A stretch of DNA of 64,000 nucleotides from Planctomycetota bacterium. Its GTDB lineage: Bacteria > Planctomycetota > Phycisphaerae > WQYP01. Each line of letters begins with the position of its first letter. Position 1 is the first letter of the stretch. Positions 25,596 through 34,699 of the stretch are shown piece by piece. The DNA is taken from NCBI GenBank assembly GCA_021827645.1, contig JAKAVA010000092.1, forward strand, positions 1 through 64,000, written 5' to 3'. The position numbers were made by a program, and so were the translations under genes. The notes under the pieces are model-generated. The model made no database searches. It worked only from the letters and a program-made list of their open reading frames with translations, and was not told where the DNA came from.

Positions 25596-26429
25596 ATGAA
25601 CGAACGGTTGGTGAGATTTATAAAAAGTCGAAACGGAGTTATGAATTTGTCCCGCGCACCATCAGACATCGAACTCCCCGCTGGGTCGGATGCAGGCGGC
25701 GAATTATGGATCGAAAAACTGTGGGATTCAGGGCAACGGTTGCTGGTGGCCGGCCGGTATGCCGCCGCACGCCGCGAACTCGAAGCCGCCGAGGCCGCCG
25801 CGTTTCATCGTCGCGATGCGGCCCTTCTAGCACGCATTTATCTGCCGCTGCTGGAGGCATGCCGACAATTAAGGCAGCTTTCGACAGAAGGAATCATTTC
25901 GATCGACGCATCAGGCGGTATGCACCGGTCGGTGCGGGCGGAAATGAAACGACTTGCGGCATTTGGCAGTGGCGTGATCATTACGGCATCTCCTTCCATG
26001 GCGCGGGGGATCAGTCACAAGGCGCGTTTCAGCCGCCATCCGATCGAATGTCTTCTGCTGGTAACAAAAAATCATCAGACGCGGATTCTAAGCCCGCATG
26101 CCATGAGGTTTTCGTACGGTTTGCCGGTTGTGTGGCGGCCGATAGACCGGGCTCAGACGCTTCCGGCCCCACCTGAAGAGATGCGAGTCGCGTTGCCTCC
26201 GCCGGGAATTTATCCACCCGGATCTCCGGGGCACCGTAACGCAGCGGAATCAATCATTCTGCTGCAAGAGGCTTTGGCTCTGAAACAAATGCCCTTGGCG
26301 CGATTGCCGAAGGATGGATGGTCGCAGATCGCGGTGCTCCGCGGTATTCGCATGATGGATATGGCGTGCGAGCCGGTAACCATCCAATTGATGCGCGAAG
26401 CGGAAAAGGTCGCGAATCAGAGTGTCTGA
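25596..26429 (+). CDS. Protein of unknown function
   Basis: A 277-residue soluble protein with no signal peptide or transmembrane segment. GGAGG at 25586-25590 is 5 nt before the ATG; TTG 25569 is a less likely start. Residues 48-85 form amphipathic helices (LWDSGQRLLVAGRYAAARRELEAAE) resembling one TPR-like unit. The C-terminal half contains a proline-rich loop PPPGIYPPGSPGHRN. I do not recognise the family. Its 3' end overlaps the convergent GGDEF/EAL gene by 13 nt, and it is divergent from the R-M genes. Base composition looks like the neighbours. Confidence 0.7.
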   Translation: MNERLVRFIKSRNGVMNLSRAPSDIELPAGSDAGGELWIEKLWDSGQRLLVAGRYAAARRELEAAEAAAFHRRDAALLARIYLPLLEACRQLRQLSTEGIISIDASGGMHRSVRAEMKRLAAFGSGVIITASPSMARGISHKARFSRHPIECLLLVTKNHQTRILSPHAMRFSYGLPVVWRPIDRAQTLPAPPEEMRVALPPPGIYPPGSPGHRNAAESIILLQEALALKQMPLARLPKDGWSQIAVLRGIRMMDMACEPVTIQLMREAEKVANQSV

Positions 26430-29104
26430 CGGCCAACGATCGTATCGGGCGTGTGGCTGACAACCTTGACGCTGAAGGTTTCGGTGGACGCATCACGTGT
26501 TTCGCTGGTGGTGCAAACCGAATGCGAGAACTGGTCGAGCGGCATCGGTTTGGCGAAATAAAATCCCTGATACGATTCACATCCGCGGGTGCGCAGAAAT
26601 TCCAATTGTTCGGCGGTTTCCACGCCCTCGGCAACAACGTGCAGGTTATGGTGTTTGGCCACAGCAAGAATAGCTTCGATCAGGGCGGCGTCGTTGGGGT
26701 TTTTCGGGGCATCTTTGATAAATGACCGATCGATTTTCAATTCATTGATCGGGAGTTTCTTCAGATAACTCAGCGAAGAATAACCCGTGCCGAAATCATC
26801 AATCGACACGTCGATGCCCAATTCACGCAAAGCCTTGATCTTGGCGATGGAATCATCCACATCCTCCAGCACCGTACCTTCGGTGATCTCGACAATCAAC
26901 TGCTTCGGATTGGCCCGGGTCATGCGCAGAATAGCCCGCAGGCGATGAACAAATCTCGGAGATCGAAATTGAATCGGGCTTACGTTTACCGCCAGTCGCA
27001 GATGATGCCCGGCATCCGTGAGCCACCGACTCAGCCTGCAGACCTCGCTGAGAACAAACTCGCCGATCGGCAGGATCAATCCGGTGTCTTCGGCAATCGG
27101 GATGAAATCGGCGGGTGATACCGCTCCGTGCTGGGCGCTCTGCCAGCGCAAAAGAGCTTCGCCGCCGGTCCATATGCCGTCGCAGTTCACCTGCGGTTGA
27201 ATGAAGACCCGCAATTCATGCCGGGCCAGCGCATGGCGGAGAGCGGATTGCAGCGAAAGCTGCGACTCTACCGCCTTCTGCATGCACTCTTCGTAATAGC
27301 CGCACCCGTTGCGGCCGTTTTCTTTAACCCTGTAAACGGCGGTATCTGCCTGTTTGAAAAGTTCTTCGGCTGTGGCGGCGGTGTTGGGAAAAATGGTCAG
27401 GCCGAAACTGGCGGTGATGTAGTGTTCAAACTCGCCGAGCAGAAAAGGTTTGGAGAGCGTTTTTTTCAGTCGATCTGCGACCCGGCGTGCGGCCTGCGCA
27501 GTGCCGGCCATATCCTTCCCAAGTATCGGCAGCACCACACCGAATTCATCGCCGCCCAATCTTGCCAGCGTGTCTTCCGCCCTCAGAACCTCAGAAAACC
27601 GTTCCGCCACCTGCCGCAGGAGCGCATCGCCTGCCGCATAACCCCGTCCTTCATTAACTCGCCGGAAGTGATCGAGATCCACCATGATGACGGCACCAAA
27701 ACTTTTGCCGCCGGCGGTCAGGGCCATGGCGCGCTCCACACGGTCGACAAAAAGGCGGCGGTTCGGCAAGCCGGTGATTTCGTCATTAAATGCGAGTTGC
27801 TCAACCTCCTGCTCGGCAAGTTTCCTGGCGGTGATGTCATTCTGGATGGCGAGATAGTGGGTAACTTTGCCGGTGCCATCCTTGATTGCCGAGACGGTAA
27901 GTTCAAGCCAGATGGGTCGCCCGTTTTTGGTATGATCTCGGAGAGTGGTGTGGAGTAAAACACCCTGTGCGAGCTTTTCCTTGGTCTCGCGGCTGCTGTC
28001 GCTGAACTGCTGGGTGCCCTGCAGGAAGCGGGCGGCCCGTCCCTTGACCTCGTTTAACTTATAGCCGGTCAACGATTCAAATGCGCGATTGACGTAGACG
28101 ATGGGGGCATGAGCCTGCGCCGCATCGCAGAGAATAATACCGTTCGATGCCGATTCAACGATCTGCTTGAAAATGCGCAACGACTCATTGGCCTGCCGGC
28201 GTTCAAATGGGGCTTTAATCCCCTGCTGAAAGACGTAGCGAGCGGTGAAAAAAGTCGTGAGCAGAAGGGCCACGTGGGCGGCAAGTTGCGGTGCAATTCC
28301 TCTTCCGGGGCTCATCGCCTCATCAAGTACCATCATGGTCATGCTGCAGCAGGCGACAGTGAGGTCGCTCAGCGGCGCGGTATCGAAGCTGAAGCTGGAT
28401 CGGGCGGTTCGAAGCCCTGCGCCGACCAGCAAAACCAGACAGGCAAAAGTCAGCATGCCGCCGGGAGTGACAGGCATCAACTGCATGAGTAAGACGATGT
28501 TTCGAACCGGCGTAAGAAAAATCACGGCACAAATCAGAGCGACGAACGAAATGGTCAGAGTGGTCGAGCCAACTCGGCAGAAAAGCTTTTGTGAACAAAC
28601 GGTTCCGCCAAATAATCCGGCTGCACCCAGCGATGCGACGGCACTGAGCGTTGCCATAAGTGCGAGCCAGTTGGCCTGATTGGCTGTGGCATCCGTCAAG
28701 AGCCCCGCGACCTGTAGTACGTGTCCAATATCGAAAAGACCGACTGCGAGAAATCCCAGCGACAGGATCAGAAAGTCTCGGGTCCCGGACCTGAGAAATG
28801 CGGCACTGCCAAGTAGAAAGACGGTTACGCAAACCGCTATATTTCCGCTACCGATGATCGTGTGAAGGAGCTTCCATCGCTCGGCGTCAACCATCGACGA
28901 TATCCAGCCCGCGAGGGAGGGTAGAAGCAGCGTGGGTAGGCTGACGAGGAGCATCGTCAACGTCAATCGAAATAAATGTCGGGAGGGGACAAATTCTGGG
29001 GTTTCAAAGGCGGGGGTGGTTTGAGCTGTATTCGCGGCTGGGGCTTCCTCCGGTCGTGTGTCGAATTGGAGCAGGCTTTGGGCAATCGGCAAACTCCGGG
29101 CCAT
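26417..29104 (-). CDS. Membrane PAS-GGDEF-EAL protein
   Basis: An 895-residue c-di-GMP enzyme. The N-terminal 300 residues hold about seven or eight hydrophobic segments with FDIGHVLQ, resembling a MASE-type membrane sensor. A PAS domain follows (IVESASNGIILCD... to DITARKLAEQEVEQ). The cyclase domain has an intact RLGGDEFG motif, with DEITGLPNRRLF and VDLDHFRRVNE. The phosphodiesterase domain keeps GGEALLRWQ, IVEITEG, and DDFGTGYSSLSYLKKLP, so both activities may be active. GAAGAGG precedes the ATG by 8 nt. Substrate-sensing role unknown. Confidence 0.93.
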   Translation of the reverse strand: MARSLPIAQSLLQFDTRPEEAPAANTAQTTPAFETPEFVPSRHLFRLTLTMLLVSLPTLLLPSLAGWISSMVDAERWKLLHTIIGSGNIAVCVTVFLLGSAAFLRSGTRDFLILSLGFLAVGLFDIGHVLQVAGLLTDATANQANWLALMATLSAVASLGAAGLFGGTVCSQKLFCRVGSTTLTISFVALICAVIFLTPVRNIVLLMQLMPVTPGGMLTFACLVLLVGAGLRTARSSFSFDTAPLSDLTVACCSMTMMVLDEAMSPGRGIAPQLAAHVALLLTTFFTARYVFQQGIKAPFERRQANESLRIFKQIVESASNGIILCDAAQAHAPIVYVNRAFESLTGYKLNEVKGRAARFLQGTQQFSDSSRETKEKLAQGVLLHTTLRDHTKNGRPIWLELTVSAIKDGTGKVTHYLAIQNDITARKLAEQEVEQLAFNDEITGLPNRRLFVDRVERAMALTAGGKSFGAVIMVDLDHFRRVNEGRGYAAGDALLRQVAERFSEVLRAEDTLARLGGDEFGVVLPILGKDMAGTAQAARRVADRLKKTLSKPFLLGEFEHYITASFGLTIFPNTAATAEELFKQADTAVYRVKENGRNGCGYYEECMQKAVESQLSLQSALRHALARHELRVFIQPQVNCDGIWTGGEALLRWQSAQHGAVSPADFIPIAEDTGLILPIGEFVLSEVCRLSRWLTDAGHHLRLAVNVSPIQFRSPRFVHRLRAILRMTRANPKQLIVEITEGTVLEDVDDSIAKIKALRELGIDVSIDDFGTGYSSLSYLKKLPINELKIDRSFIKDAPKNPNDAALIEAILAVAKHHNLHVVAEGVETAEQLEFLRTRGCESYQGFYFAKPMPLDQFSHSVCTTSETRDASTETFSVKVVSHTPDTIVGRQTL

Positions 29105-29602
29105 TTGACTGCCTCTTCCAAAAAGGACAACCCATCCAGCAAAACTCGGCGCCGATCAAAACCTGCAAACAAACCGCGGCACCCGAGACAAGCATGCCGC
29201 CTGAATTGCACTGTGCCCCCTTCGGCTTTCGGTGCATCTGCACCCAAGTTGTCCGTCTTGGATGCCGGCTCAGCTGTCGCCGATGCGATACAAAATGCAC
29301 CGTTGAATCACTGCGCCCAAATTTTAATCGTACGTTATTGACCTGAACTTGAAACGGGACACGGGTGATGACTCAGTCCAGTTGATGAATGTTGAATTTC
29401 GCAAAACGCATGTTCAATATTATGAGACGTCTCGAATCTGAATTTATCTAGTGCGCCGCAATGGGTGCAATGCGTCGAACTTGGGGCCGTTATCTCCCAT
29501 GCAACGACCAATTGGCGGCGGAGTCGACCGACTGGTAGAATCCAGGAGTTGAAATGCAGTTAAAAAAATTTGGCGTGCCATAGCTTTTGGTAGGAGACAC
29601 TC
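29105..29602. other. Divergent intergenic region between the GGDEF/EAL gene and the transporter pseudogene
   Basis: A 498-nt region with no convincing gene. It must hold the promoter of the - strand GGDEF/EAL gene and of the + strand transporter. A 10-bp palindrome GAGACGTCTC lies at 29424-29433, and an AT-rich stretch precedes it. TAGGAG (29591-29596) is the ribosome binding site of the transporter. Confidence 0.4.
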
Positions 29603-31007
29603 TTGCGACGTTTTGTTGAAGTGTTTCGTACACCGGACGGTAAATTGCGGCTCAATACATTTGTGCTGGTGTGCAGCCTTTTTCTGCTCTGGGGTGCATT
29701 CAGCGGCATGATCGATGTGCTGAACAAGCACTTTCAGGATTCGCTGAACCTCTCCAAGGCCATGTCAGGCTTTGTGCAGGGAGCGTGGTACGGAGCCTAT
29801 TTTCTGATTGCGCTTCCGGCGGGCTGGATTGCCCGCAAGCTCGGTTACCGCGGTGGGATTCTCACCGGGCTGGCACTGGCGATTCTCGGATGCCTGATGT
29901 TCGTACCGGCCGTGCAGATCAAGGCTTCGCAATCCATCGTATTCGCGGCCTTTTTGACAGCACTTTTCGTTGTGGGCGCGGGGATGACCTGTCTTGAGAC
30001 GGTCGCCAATCCTTATACCACACTGCTTGGCACTCTCGACGGCGCTGTAGCCCGTATCAATCTCGCGCAGACGTGCAATGCGGTGGGGTGGATGGTGGGG
30101 CCCATCATCATTGGGGCGTTCGTGATGTCCAAGACCAAGGTGGCCGACACGAGCAATCACTCGCTCTATCTGCCCTATCTGGCGCTGGGTGGCGTGGTGG
30201 CGGTGCTGCTGGTCCCGTTTCTTATCTGGCCGGCGCCGGATATTCAGGCTCCCGAGGAGGCCCAAACCACGTCCGGACGGGGTGAGGCGGCGCCCGCTGG
30301 ACCGCGAATGGCACTTCATCTTTGCCGTTGTCGCGCAGTTCTTCTATGTCGCGGGTCAAACCGGAGTTTTCAGCTTCTTCATTAACTATGTCAAGGATAA
30401 AGGATACTCTCCCGCGATTCCGCACTGGCTGGCGGTTCATCTGCCTCCCGATGTGGAATATTCCTCACATCATGCCTTCTATATGACGCAATATGGCGCC
30501 ACAACCCTGCTTTCAATCGCCTTCGGATGTTTCACCATCGGGCGGTTCTCGGGCAGCATGGTGCTGCGCTTCGCCAAGCCCAATCTCGTTCTGGCGCTAT
30601 ATTGATTTCTTAATACATTGTTAATGTTTGTCGTGGTGCTCAACGGATTGAAGGTCGGCTCGATGACAATCGATCTGGGGTGGGTCGGCGTCATCGCGCT
30701 GATGTTGAGCTACTTCTTCATGTCGATCATGTACCCCACCATTTTTGCCCTGGGTATCAAGGGGCTCGGCAAGCGCACCAAGCTCGCCTCAGGATTTATT
30801 GTCATGTCGATTGTTGGCGGGGCACTGGCACCTTTCTTCATGGGCTGGATTGCGGACAGATCGTCGATGCGGATCGGTTTTGTCGTCCCGCTGATCTGTT
30901 TCGCGGTGATCATGCTCTACGGATTCACCTGGAAGTCTTTTTTCAGACGCGACATGCTGCCGGAGAGTGATCATGGCGTCCTGATTGAACCGATTCCCGC
31001 ACCTTGA
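29603..31007 (+). pseudogene. Broken FHS-type major facilitator sugar transporter
   Basis: Pieces match one sugar permease of the FHS (fucose/glucose-galactose permease) branch of the MFS. The first part (TTG 29603 to about 30290) has the N-terminal six transmembrane segments, with QGAWYGAYFLIALPAGWIARKLGYRGGI and TCLETVANPYTTLLG. The reading frame then shifts, in 30260-30310, to a second frame (DREWHFIFAVVAQFFYVAGQTGVFSFF). That frame meets an in-frame TGA at 30603-30605, after NLVLALY, and continues with FLNTLLMFVVVLNG to 31007. One frameshift (a 1-nt insertion or 2-nt deletion) plus one nonsense codon indicate a pseudogene. Sequencing error is less likely with two lesions. The predicted substrate was a hexose or deoxyhexose. 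Confidence 0.8.
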
Positions 31008-31059
31008 AACGCCGCACGCAGCCGACCTCGGTCAGCAAGCGTTGGTCGGGGCAACGGGT

Positions 31060-32964
31060 TCAGCCTCCCCCGAGTTCCTGGCCGGATCGGCGCATCAGTT
31101 CGGTGCGGGAAAGTACGCCGGCAATGGGGGGCGAATCGGGCGTCGGTCGCGGTCCAACTACCGGCAGTATGGGCGTATCGTACCGGTTAAAGACGTCGAG
31201 CGCGTCTTCCAGCGTGGCAGTTGGTTCCAATGGCGGGATGTCGGCCCGGACCAATTCCGTTACCAAAAGCAGCGGAGCAGCTTCAGGGGCCAGCAGAACG
31301 TTTTTCAGATCGTCCAGCGTTAACAAGCCCACATAGCGGTTGCCGCCGTCGACCACCACAAAATCGCGGACTCCCCGCTCGGTACTACGGGCCAGCACCT
31401 GGGAGAGCGTCTCATCGGTGCGGGCAAAATGAGGCGTCTCAAGCGGCAGTTGATCGATGGTGACCCGGCGCAGCGCACTGATTCCCACCGCCGATCCGAG
31501 GCGGACGCCCATCTTTTTCAGGGGAAGGGTATAGATGCTTTCGCCGATGAACAGTTGCTGAATCACGGTGGCGGTGACCGCGGCGAGCATGATCGGCGGC
31601 ATGACATTGTAATTGCGGGTGAGCTCAAAAAGCAGAAATATGCCCGTCAGCGGCGCCTGTATGGCGGCAGCCAAGGTGGCGCCCATGCCGACAAGGGCGA
31701 AGGTGCTCGGCTCGGCGTCGGGCACAAAGTGCTTGAGTACAACGCCGAATGCGCCGCCCACTGCCGCCCCAAGAAAGAGCGACGGTGCAAAGATTCCTCC
31801 AGAACCCCCGCTGCCGAGCGTAAAACAGGTGGCCAGCAGTTTGAGCACGCAGACGGCAATGAGAAATTCAAGCGAGATGGTCTCCACCCGGCCGGAAAAT
31901 ATTTTTTGTCCATTGTACCAAGCCGGATCAATGATCCGGTGAATCGTGGGGTATCCGTCGCCGAATATGGGAATATATCCGGCGGTGAAGCGCGAATGCA
32001 GAAATGGGTCGCCGATGAAAAGCCCCACAATCACCAGCCCGCAAAGGCCGCAGAGCAGACCGCCGATCGCCGGGTGAAGGGCGCCGGGAATAAAGCGGTG
32101 CAGTCTGTCGTGGAGTTGCTCGCTCCATGTCAGGAGTCGGGTAAAAGCCACACCCACGAGCCCGCAGATCACCCCCAATAGAAGGAACCAGGGAAGCACA
32201 TGGAACGTGAAATTGAACTTTTCGGCGTGGCGCGGCATCTGAAACAGGCCGCGAACTTCTCCGCCGCCGGAAAGGCCGACGTAGGTGAGGGTTGCCATCA
32301 CTGAAGAAATAACAATCGGAGTGAGCGTGGCCGCGGAAAAATCCTGCAGCACCACTTCGGTTGCAAACACCACGCCGGAGAGTGGCGCAGCGAAAACGGC
32401 CGAAATGCCGGCGGCAGCGCCGCATCCGATTAGAACATAATTGTACCGGTTGGAGACGCCGGTGATTCGGCCCAGCAGCGATCCGACCGACGCTCCGATC
32501 ACGGCGATGGGAGCTTCGGGTCCTGCGGAACCACCGGAGGCGATGGTAATGCTGCTGGCCACCAGTGTTTCAGCCCCCAGCGAACTGGGAAGGCGGCCGG
32601 ATTCCTTATTCAGGCTGTACAGGATGCCCGAGAGCCCGTGGACCACGCTCCTTCGGTGGCGGTTAAAAAACCACCGCCAAGCCACAAGAATCAAACCGCC
32701 GACGGCCGGGATGAGCGGCAGAAGCAGCAGGGCGGGCCATCGGGTGGTAACGTGCCAGCTATCGACCAGACGGGAAAAATAGAGGGTGTGCATGGATTGC
32801 AGGCAGCGTTTGAACAGCCACGCAGCGGTACCGGCGAGGATGCCGACCAGAAAAGACATGCCGATGAGAATCCGTTTTCCGCTGATGCCCCAGCGGGACA
32901 GCTTCTGCTGGACCCGGAGCTGCAGCGACACGATGCGTCGCGGAATGTCTGAAATTTTAAACAA
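31060..32964 (-). CDS. ClC-family chloride channel/transporter with CBS domains
   Basis: A ClC protein of 634 residues. The anion-pathway motifs are visible: GGSAGPEAPI (replacing the usual GREGP; the gating Glu is kept, flanked by Pro and Ala) and GSGGSGGIFAPSLFLGAA. Two C-terminal CBS domains follow (residues about 480-630; RGVRDFVVVDGGNRYVGLLTLDDL and ALDVFNRYDTPILPVVG), likely nucleotide-sensing. It moves chloride or other halides across the inner membrane. The start is uncertain: TTG 32964 has GAGAGG upstream and begins MFKISDIPRRI; an upstream TTG at 33126 and ATG at 33048 give Arg-rich extensions that look non-coding. Confidence 0.9.
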   Translation of the reverse strand: MFKISDIPRRIVSLQLRVQQKLSRWGISGKRILIGMSFLVGILAGTAAWLFKRCLQSMHTLYFSRLVDSWHVTTRWPALLLLPLIPAVGGLILVAWRWFFNRHRRSVVHGLSGILYSLNKESGRLPSSLGAETLVASSITIASGGSAGPEAPIAVIGASVGSLLGRITGVSNRYNYVLIGCGAAAGISAVFAAPLSGVVFATEVVLQDFSAATLTPIVISSVMATLTYVGLSGGGEVRGLFQMPRHAEKFNFTFHVLPWFLLLGVICGLVGVAFTRLLTWSEQLHDRLHRFIPGALHPAIGGLLCGLCGLVIVGLFIGDPFLHSRFTAGYIPIFGDGYPTIHRIIDPAWYNGQKIFSGRVETISLEFLIAVCVLKLLATCFTLGSGGSGGIFAPSLFLGAAVGGAFGVVLKHFVPDAEPSTFALVGMGATLAAAIQAPLTGIFLLFELTRNYNVMPPIMLAAVTATVIQQLFIGESIYTLPLKKMGVRLGSAVGISALRRVTIDQLPLETPHFARTDETLSQVLARSTERGVRDFVVVDGGNRYVGLLTLDDLKNVLLAPEAAPLLLVTELVRADIPPLEPTATLEDALDVFNRYDTPILPVVGPRPTPDSPPIAGVLSRTELMRRSGQELGGG

Positions 32965-33354
32965 CCCAACCTCTCGTGCAGCTATAGCGCCCGCTGGGTC
33001 AAAGGACCTAACCGGGCAGCGGTATCCCACCTGAAGCGCCGCAGCCATTCGCTCATCGCTCCCTCTCCGCCGGGTATGGCCTTCTGTCCGTCGATGGTGT
33101 CGCGACCCCAGCGGTGCTCGATTCAAGCCGACCTTGGGTAGGAATGAATCGTCTCGAAGTGTTATATGCCGAACTCGGGTCGGAGGCCAGTTTCCCGGTA
33201 TCCTTGACAGTCGGGCCGTCGCGATTTAACTTGCCACATGGGGAAGAGGCCAGACCCCTTGATCGTGAGTCAAGTTTGGGGGGTCCGGCGAGCACGTAGC
33301 TATAAATGGGTGGTTGATTTCGGTGGTGTGGATTGTGCCATTGAGGAGGCGTCC

Positions 33355-34227
33355 TTGAATACAGTAACCAGAATCTTCGTTGTGCTCCAGCTTGTCTTGG
33401 CGCTGGCACTATCTGTGCTGGTGGTGGTTTTTGTCAGCAAGCAGACCAACTACCGGAATGAAATAGTATCGACTCAACGATCCGCGATCGCGGCATATGC
33501 GGCTCTGGCCAAAGAAAAGCTCATGAACAGTAATCTCAGTAATGAACTTGCTACGGCACAGGAGTCCGCTTCGTCGGCCCAGCGGCATCTGAATTCGCAG
33601 GTCGTATCACTGCAGGGCAAGTTGGCTGATGCGCAGACACAGATTGCTGAATTGCAGGCCAGCAACTCCGCCAAGAGCACCAACGTTTCGCTGTTGACCA
33701 ACACCGTCCATTCACTCAATACGCAGGTGGCGGATCAGACCGCACAGATCAACAAGCTCCGGCCGGAACAGTTGACACTGATCAATCAGAACGCGCAACT
33801 CTCCCGTCGAGTGACTGAACTGACCAATGAGAGGAATGTAGCCCGGCAGACTATTCAGGTTCTGCAGGAAAGTGTGGCGAAACTCAACCACCACCTGAGC
33901 GTGGCCATGGAAGCGGCAAAATCTCCATCCAATACCATGGCGAGCAGCGCTGCGGTTCTTAAGGGCGTGCCGACACCCGTAACCGTCAACGGCGCCATCA
34001 CCAAAGTAGCCGAATACAACGGCAAGATGTACGTCAGCTGCAACCTGGGCAGCAAAGATGGTGTCAATCAGGGAACTCGGCTGACAGTTTATCGCGGCCA
34101 GAAGTATATCGCCGATGTGCTGGTACAGAAATCTGATGCGACACACTCGGTGGGCATTGTCACGCTCCAGGCGCCGGGCGAAACGGTAGCCAAAGCGGAT
34201 ATGGTGATGAGCGGACCGGGGATGTGA
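33355..34227 (+). CDS. Membrane-anchored coiled-coil protein
   Basis: A 290-residue protein starting at TTG with a strong GAGGAGG 5 nt upstream (an upstream ATG at 33238 would add a non-hydrophobic leader). One transmembrane segment lies at residues 6-27 (IFVVLQLVLALALSVLVVVFV), followed by a long coiled coil of about 170 residues (Gln/Leu/Asn-rich heptads, roughly 30-200). A small C-terminal domain has VSCNLGSKDGVNQGTRLTVYRG, reminiscent of a beta-barrel such as in MreC-like proteins. It is followed by a miniprotein and then mreB-mreC, so a role in envelope or cell shape is suggested. I know no name for it. Confidence 0.8.
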   Translation: MNTVTRIFVVLQLVLALALSVLVVVFVSKQTNYRNEIVSTQRSAIAAYAALAKEKLMNSNLSNELATAQESASSAQRHLNSQVVSLQGKLADAQTQIAELQASNSAKSTNVSLLTNTVHSLNTQVADQTAQINKLRPEQLTLINQNAQLSRRVTELTNERNVARQTIQVLQESVAKLNHHLSVAMEAAKSPSNTMASSAAVLKGVPTPVTVNGAITKVAEYNGKMYVSCNLGSKDGVNQGTRLTVYRGQKYIADVLVQKSDATHSVGIVTLQAPGETVAKADMVMSGPGM

Positions 34228-34302
34228 TCACGGTCGGCGGTTCTGCCGCCGGTCAAACTCGGAATTTTTATCCTGTCGATCATGAGTCTGAGGTAGTCAG
34301 TT

Positions 34303-34443
34303 ATGTCTCGAGTCGGTCAACCAGTTCGGCGTTATGATAAACCGATCAATGTGTACACGGCTTTGGCGTTTATCGGATTTCTGGCAACGGCGGTGGCGCT
34401 GGTCTGGATGCTGCTGCAGTATCGGGTACTGATTGGATTCTGA
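34303..34443 (+). CDS. 46-residue membrane miniprotein
   Basis: ATG 34303 to TGA 34441-34443 encodes 46 residues. TGAGGT at 34289-34294 lies 8 nt before the ATG. The N-terminus is polar (MSRVGQPVRRYDKPINVYTA) and the rest is one transmembrane helix (about residues 20-40, LAFIGFLATAVALVWMLLQY). It begins 75 nt after the coiled-coil protein and 257 nt before mreB, in the same orientation. Function unknown; position suggests a partner of the coiled-coil or Mre proteins. Confidence 0.6.
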   Translation: MSRVGQPVRRYDKPINVYTALAFIGFLATAVALVWMLLQYRVLIGF

Positions 34444-34640
34444 TTCAGCGTGCGAAATTTCAGGTTAAGATCCGCCGATCTTACGATCGGCCGCCGGGGC
34501 GGGTTATGGAATTGAGATTCGACGGCGAGTAAATTGAACGTGCAGCGAAGTGCGGGTTATCAGGTATCTATATCGCGCAACTTCACTTACACTACTGACA
34601 CGGGAGCCCTCGTTGGGGTTACCATGGAGGGTTTCGCCCT

Positions 34641-34672
34641 GCCGATGCGATTCACTGGTGCATCACATCGGC
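34641..34672 (+). repeat. Hairpin in the mreB leader
   Basis: GCCGATG (34641-34647) pairs with CATCGGC (34666-34672) around an 18-nt loop, shortly before the mreB ribosome binding site GAGGAG (34685-34690). A second stem (CCCTC/GAGGG) precedes it. No U-tract, so not a terminator. Confidence 0.3.
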
Positions 34673-34699
34673 AACCTCTGACCAGAGGAGCGCTCTAGC

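Noticed and set aside
32965-33126. N-terminal extension of the ClC protein from TTG 33126
   Set aside because: The extra residues are Arg-rich, without membrane or family features; a better ribosome binding site is found at TTG 32964.
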